In this document: in pieces, positions 31,522 to 33,828 of the stretch | Layout: each line of letters starts with the position of its first letter | How positions within the stretch are numbered: position 1 is the stretch's first letter | Assembly: GCA_005880395.1 (NCBI GenBank) | Contig: VBHQ01000162.1 | Location: forward strand, 1-33,828 | Source: Chloroflexota bacterium | GTDB lineage: Bacteria > Chloroflexota > Dormibacteria > CF-121 | Direction of reading: 5' to 3' | DNA length: 33,828 bases | Made by a program: the position numbers and the translations under genes | Notes under the pieces: model-generated | What the model saw: only the letters and a program-made list of their open reading frames with translations | Databases searched by the model: none | What the model was told of the DNA's origin: nothing

Positions 31522-32226
31522 ATGGCCGCCACGATGCGCCAGACCCGCATCGGCGAGCGCGAGTTCCATTGGGGGTCCAGGACGTTTGTCATGGGCATCC
31601 TCAACGTCACGCCCGACTCGTTCTCCGGTGACGGGATCACCAGGGTTGATCGCGCGATCAGCCAGGCTCGGAAATTCGAAGAGGACGGCGCCGACCTGAT
31701 CGACATCGGCGGTGAATCGACTCGACCCGAAACCTGGAGCGATGCCGGTCTGCCCGCGAGCGAGGAACTGCGACGGGTCGTTCCGGTCGTGGAGCAGGTT
31801 GCCGCCGTGGTCGGCATTCCGGTGTCGATCGATACCTATAAGGCTGAGGTTGCCCAGCAGGCGGTGGCAGCCGGCGCTCGGCTGATCAACGACGTCTGGG
31901 GCTTGCGGCGGGACCCGCGGATGGCGGCGACCGTCGCGGCCACCGGCATGCCCGTGGTGCTGATGCATAACCAGCCGGGCGGCCAGAACCTCGAGATCAT
32001 CCGGCGGCTTCCCGAACTGCGCTCGCTCGGGTTTCCGCTGCTGGTCGGGCCCTCACGAAAGTCGTTCATCGGCAAGACGCTCGACCTGCCGATCGACGAA
32101 CGCCTCGAGGGCACGGCGGGGGCGGTGGCCCTGAGCATCGCCGGCGGAGCCGACATCATCAGGGTCCACGACGTCAAGGCGATGGTCCGGGTCGCCCGCA
32201 TGGTGGATGCGATCGTCCGCGCATGA
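31522..32226 (+). CDS. folP: Dihydropteroate synthase with an internal deletion
   Basis: DHPS joins p-aminobenzoate to the pterin pyrophosphate in folate synthesis. Family motifs are present: MGILNVTPDSFSGDG, DLIDIGGESTRP, VSIDTYKAEVA, RLINDVWGL, VLMHNQPG, GPSRKSFIGKTL and RVHDVKAM. The protein is only 234 aa. After MHNQPG (residues 148-153) the text runs directly into GQNLEIIRRLPEL, so about 45 residues usual here, including the pterin-binding DPGIGFGKT motif, are missing while the frame is kept. As it stands the enzyme should be defective, yet folK downstream is intact and coupled by ATGA. A real in-frame deletion or an assembly collapse would both explain it. Confidence 0.85.
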   Translation: MAATMRQTRIGEREFHWGSRTFVMGILNVTPDSFSGDGITRVDRAISQARKFEEDGADLIDIGGESTRPETWSDAGLPASEELRRVVPVVEQVAAVVGIPVSIDTYKAEVAQQAVAAGARLINDVWGLRRDPRMAATVAATGMPVVLMHNQPGGQNLEIIRRLPELRSLGFPLLVGPSRKSFIGKTLDLPIDERLEGTAGAVALSIAGGADIIRVHDVKAMVRVARMVDAIVRA

Positions 32227-32621
32227 GCCGTGCCTGGCTGGCGCTCGGGAGCAATCTCGGCAATCGGGATCGGTATCTCGCCCGGGCACGGACCGCGCTG
32301 GCAGGGGCTGGGGTACACATCGTCCGTGAATCGCGCGTGGCGGAGACTGCGCCCGTTGGCATCACGGATCAGCCGGCCTTTCTCAACCAGGTCCTCGAGG
32401 TGGAGACCGCGCTCGACCCACGGCCCCTGCTGCAAACCGTGAAACGAATCGAGCAAGATCTGGGACGTCAACCTCGCCTGCGCTGGGGCCCGCGCGAAAT
32501 CGACATCGACATCCTGCGGTATGACGAGCGCAAGGTCGACGAGCCAGGCCTTCACATTCCCCACGCGGAGTTGCAGAATCGACCTTTTCTGCTCGACCTG
32601 CTAACAGAGATCAGCGCGTGA
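32223..32621 (+). CDS. folK: 2-amino-4-hydroxy-6-hydroxymethyldihydropteridine diphosphokinase
   Basis: HPPK transfers pyrophosphate from ATP to the pterin, supplying the substrate for DHPS. The 132-aa protein has WLALGSNLGNRDRYL, ETAPVGITDQPAFLNQVLEVET, IEQDLGRQPRLRWGPREIDIDIL and LHIPHAELQNRPFLLDLL, covering the whole family signature; the C-terminus is a little shorter than usual. The ATG overlaps the folP stop (ATGA) and its stop overlaps the next GTG (GTGA), giving a tightly coupled three-gene unit. It is cytoplasmic. Confidence 0.94.
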   Translation: MSRAWLALGSNLGNRDRYLARARTALAGAGVHIVRESRVAETAPVGITDQPAFLNQVLEVETALDPRPLLQTVKRIEQDLGRQPRLRWGPREIDIDILRYDERKVDEPGLHIPHAELQNRPFLLDLLTEISA

Positions 32622-33754
32622 GCGATCAACTGCGGGTTGCCTGGCTTGGGCATCAGAGCGGGCGGGCCGGCGACGGCCTGCTGACCTACTCCAGGGAAAC
32701 GGTTGCCGGCCTGCGAGCACGCGGCGTCAAGGTGTTCTTCGTCCACCACGGCAGCCTGCCGGCCACGACGGATGACAGCCTGACGCTCCGCTCGCTGACG
32801 GCAAGCCATCGCTACACCATCTCGTCGCCGAGAACCAAGCGGCTGATCACCGATCTGCTCCGGCGCGAGCACATCGACCTGGTGCACGTCTCACTCAGCT
32901 TTTCCACCCTGATCGACTTCGGCCTTCCCGACCTCTGTCACGAGCTCGGCCTGCCGGTGGTGGCGACCTTTCACGTCCCCTACGACTCGCGATTTTCGTT
33001 ATGGCAGGGCATCAGCACGGCGCTCTATCGCCTTTACGCCCAGTCGCTGGCCAGCTTCGACCGCGTGATCATCTTCTCCGAGCAACAGAAGAACCTGCTG
33101 GAAAGCCACGGCGTGCCGGCGAGTAACGTCAGCGTGATCCCCAACGGCGTCGACATCGAGAAGTACGCGCCCGGCCCATCGGGCTACAAACAGACACTGG
33201 AGTCATCAGTGTTGATCGGCTACCTCGGCCGAGTCGATCCAGAGAAAAACGTCGACCTCCTGATTCGTGCGTTCCAGGACATCGACGCAGCCGAGGAGGT
33301 CAAGCTGGTCGTGATTGGTGGCGGCAGCGAACGGCGACGGTTGGAGCGGCGCTATCGCGGCAGCCGGGTCATCTTCACCGGGCCGGTCATGGACGAGACC
33401 GACCGGATCACCATGCTCCGCGCCATGGACCTCTTCGTTCTCCCCTCGCTCGTGGAAGGCCTGTCGCTCTCGCTCCTGGAGGCGATGGCCTGCGGCGTCG
33501 CTCCGGTCGCTACCGATGTGGGCTCAGATGGGGAGGCGCTGCGCGGCGCGGGTTTGCTTCTCGACCCAAAGGATCTCGATGGACAGCTGCGCCTGGCGCT
33601 GCGCACCTTGCTCGAGTTTCCGGACTTCAGGACCGAGCTCGGCGGGCGGGCGCGCGCGCGCGCGGTCGAACGCTACAGCCTGTCAGACAACCTGAATCGC
33701 CTGCTCTCGGTCTACCGCGAGCTTCGTCCGGCGGCCGGCGCGGCGGCCTCCTGA
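32618..33754 (+). CDS. GT4-family glycosyltransferase
   Basis: This 378-aa GT-B enzyme has an N-terminal domain with GHQSGRAGDGLLTYSRETVAGL and HIDLVHVSLSFST, then FHVPYDSRFSLW and SEQQKNLLESHGV. The C-terminal donor domain has VIPNGVDIEKYAPG, IGYLGRVDPEKNVDLLIRAF, and the E-x7-E element in SLVEGLSLSLLEAMACGVAPVATDVG. It resembles mannosyltransferases acting on lipid acceptors, but the acceptor is not known. It starts with GTG inside the folK stop, so it is translated with folate genes, an odd pairing with no obvious metabolic link. A second GT4 gene lies at 7227-8342. Confidence 0.9.
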   Translation: MSDQLRVAWLGHQSGRAGDGLLTYSRETVAGLRARGVKVFFVHHGSLPATTDDSLTLRSLTASHRYTISSPRTKRLITDLLRREHIDLVHVSLSFSTLIDFGLPDLCHELGLPVVATFHVPYDSRFSLWQGISTALYRLYAQSLASFDRVIIFSEQQKNLLESHGVPASNVSVIPNGVDIEKYAPGPSGYKQTLESSVLIGYLGRVDPEKNVDLLIRAFQDIDAAEEVKLVVIGGGSERRRLERRYRGSRVIFTGPVMDETDRITMLRAMDLFVLPSLVEGLSLSLLEAMACGVAPVATDVGSDGEALRGAGLLLDPKDLDGQLRLALRTLLEFPDFRTELGGRARARAVERYSLSDNLNRLLSVYRELRPAAGAAAS

Positions 33755-33828
33755 GCACCGATCCCATTTTTCTCGAGCCGCGGTTTGAGCTCCTCGCTCC
33801 AGAAGCGGATGAATCCTTCTTGGTCCGC
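33712..33828 (-). CDS. C-terminal fragment of an unknown protein (cut by window edge)
   Basis: On the minus strand a frame is open from the window edge to a TAG at 33714-33712 and reads ADQEGFIRFWSEELKPRLEKNG, then an Ala-rich tail. The amphipathic end with a W/F...E...P pattern resembles C-termini of luciferase-like (LLM) oxidoreductases, but this is too short to name. The other two frames look non-coding. It would overlap the GT4 gene by 43 nt, similar to other convergent pairs here. Confidence 0.4.
   Translation of the reverse strand, partial: ADQEGFIRFWSEELKPRLEKNGIGAQEAAAPAAGRSSR

Noticed and set aside
30083-31699. 538-aa plus-strand ORF opposite murE
   Set aside because: It is a high-GC shadow of murE: composition is Arg/Asp/His-rich without motifs, and murE on the other strand has complete Mur ligase motifs.
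1-33828. tRNA, rRNA, CRISPR, insertion sequence or prophage
   Set aside because: No cloverleaf, repeat-spacer series, transposase motif or phage gene was found when reading both strands; a covariance search was not possible here.

Overview
The window is a GC-rich (about two-thirds G+C by eye), very densely packed bacterial chromosome segment with about 35 genes on both strands. I see no rRNA, tRNA, CRISPR array, insertion sequence or phage gene. Several traits suggest a soil-type Terrabacteria lineage, most likely Chloroflexota or Candidatus Dormibacterota and less likely an actinobacterium: the high GC, the RDD/SpoIIM/DUF58/MoxR/DUF4350/DUF4129 cluster, an ECF sigma factor paired with a Tat-type Rieske protein, and many genes whose -10 box sits directly before the start codon. 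This placement is inference; no marker gene here settles it.

Layout. 1-5068 (+): the tail of an unknown gene, a small orphan protein, a GH36 alpha-galactosidase, an unknown 198-aa protein, a broken monoacylglycerol-lipase-like gene, dtd and a secreted protein. 5074-6050 (-): a PadR regulator with its HAAS/DUF1700-type membrane partner, facing a CapA-like lipoprotein across a palindrome. 7227-14573: a GT4 glycosyltransferase, an orphan membrane histidine kinase, dxs (isoprenoid entry), an acyl-CoA synthetase and a small lipoprotein. 14669-17424: a small membrane protein, then an ECF sigma factor and an anchored Rieske protein (GTGA-coupled), divergent from thioredoxin reductase across a 17/18-nt inverted repeat. 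17381-20846: a broken GT-C (PMT-type) glycosyltransferase, a zinc-ribbon protein, a NifS/IscS cysteine desulfurase and a DUF2203 protein. 20843-28180: an RDD protein, SpoIIM, and a five-gene minus-strand operon (polytopic membrane protein, DUF4129, DUF4350, MoxR ATPase, DUF58). 28228-33828: fmdB and rsmG from a symmetric shared promoter, an SH3-domain protein, murE, folP-folK-GT4, and the tail of another gene.

The most unusual points are: (1) the sigma factor/Rieske/thioredoxin-reductase arrangement, which looks like a redox switch with the Rieske protein's 80-residue cytoplasmic tail in the position of an anti-sigma domain; (2) three genes (lipase, PMT, folP) that each lack an internal block of family-conserved sequence, either real lesions or assembly collapses; (3) twelve genes with a -10-like hexamer 6-8 nt before the start codon, implying widespread leaderless mRNAs, including one mirror-symmetric promoter whose two predicted start sites are 18 bp apart; (4) a DUF4129 gene whose signal peptide is in frame but has no ATG/GTG/TTG start.

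Genes overlap heavily. Same-strand neighbours commonly share ATGA, GTGA or TAATG, and three convergent pairs share a 4-bp stop overlap. I found no convincing intrinsic terminator. No gene-free stretch exceeds 300 bp; the longest are 106-230, 4372-4546 and 12310-12497. All functional calls are from motif reading without database searches.
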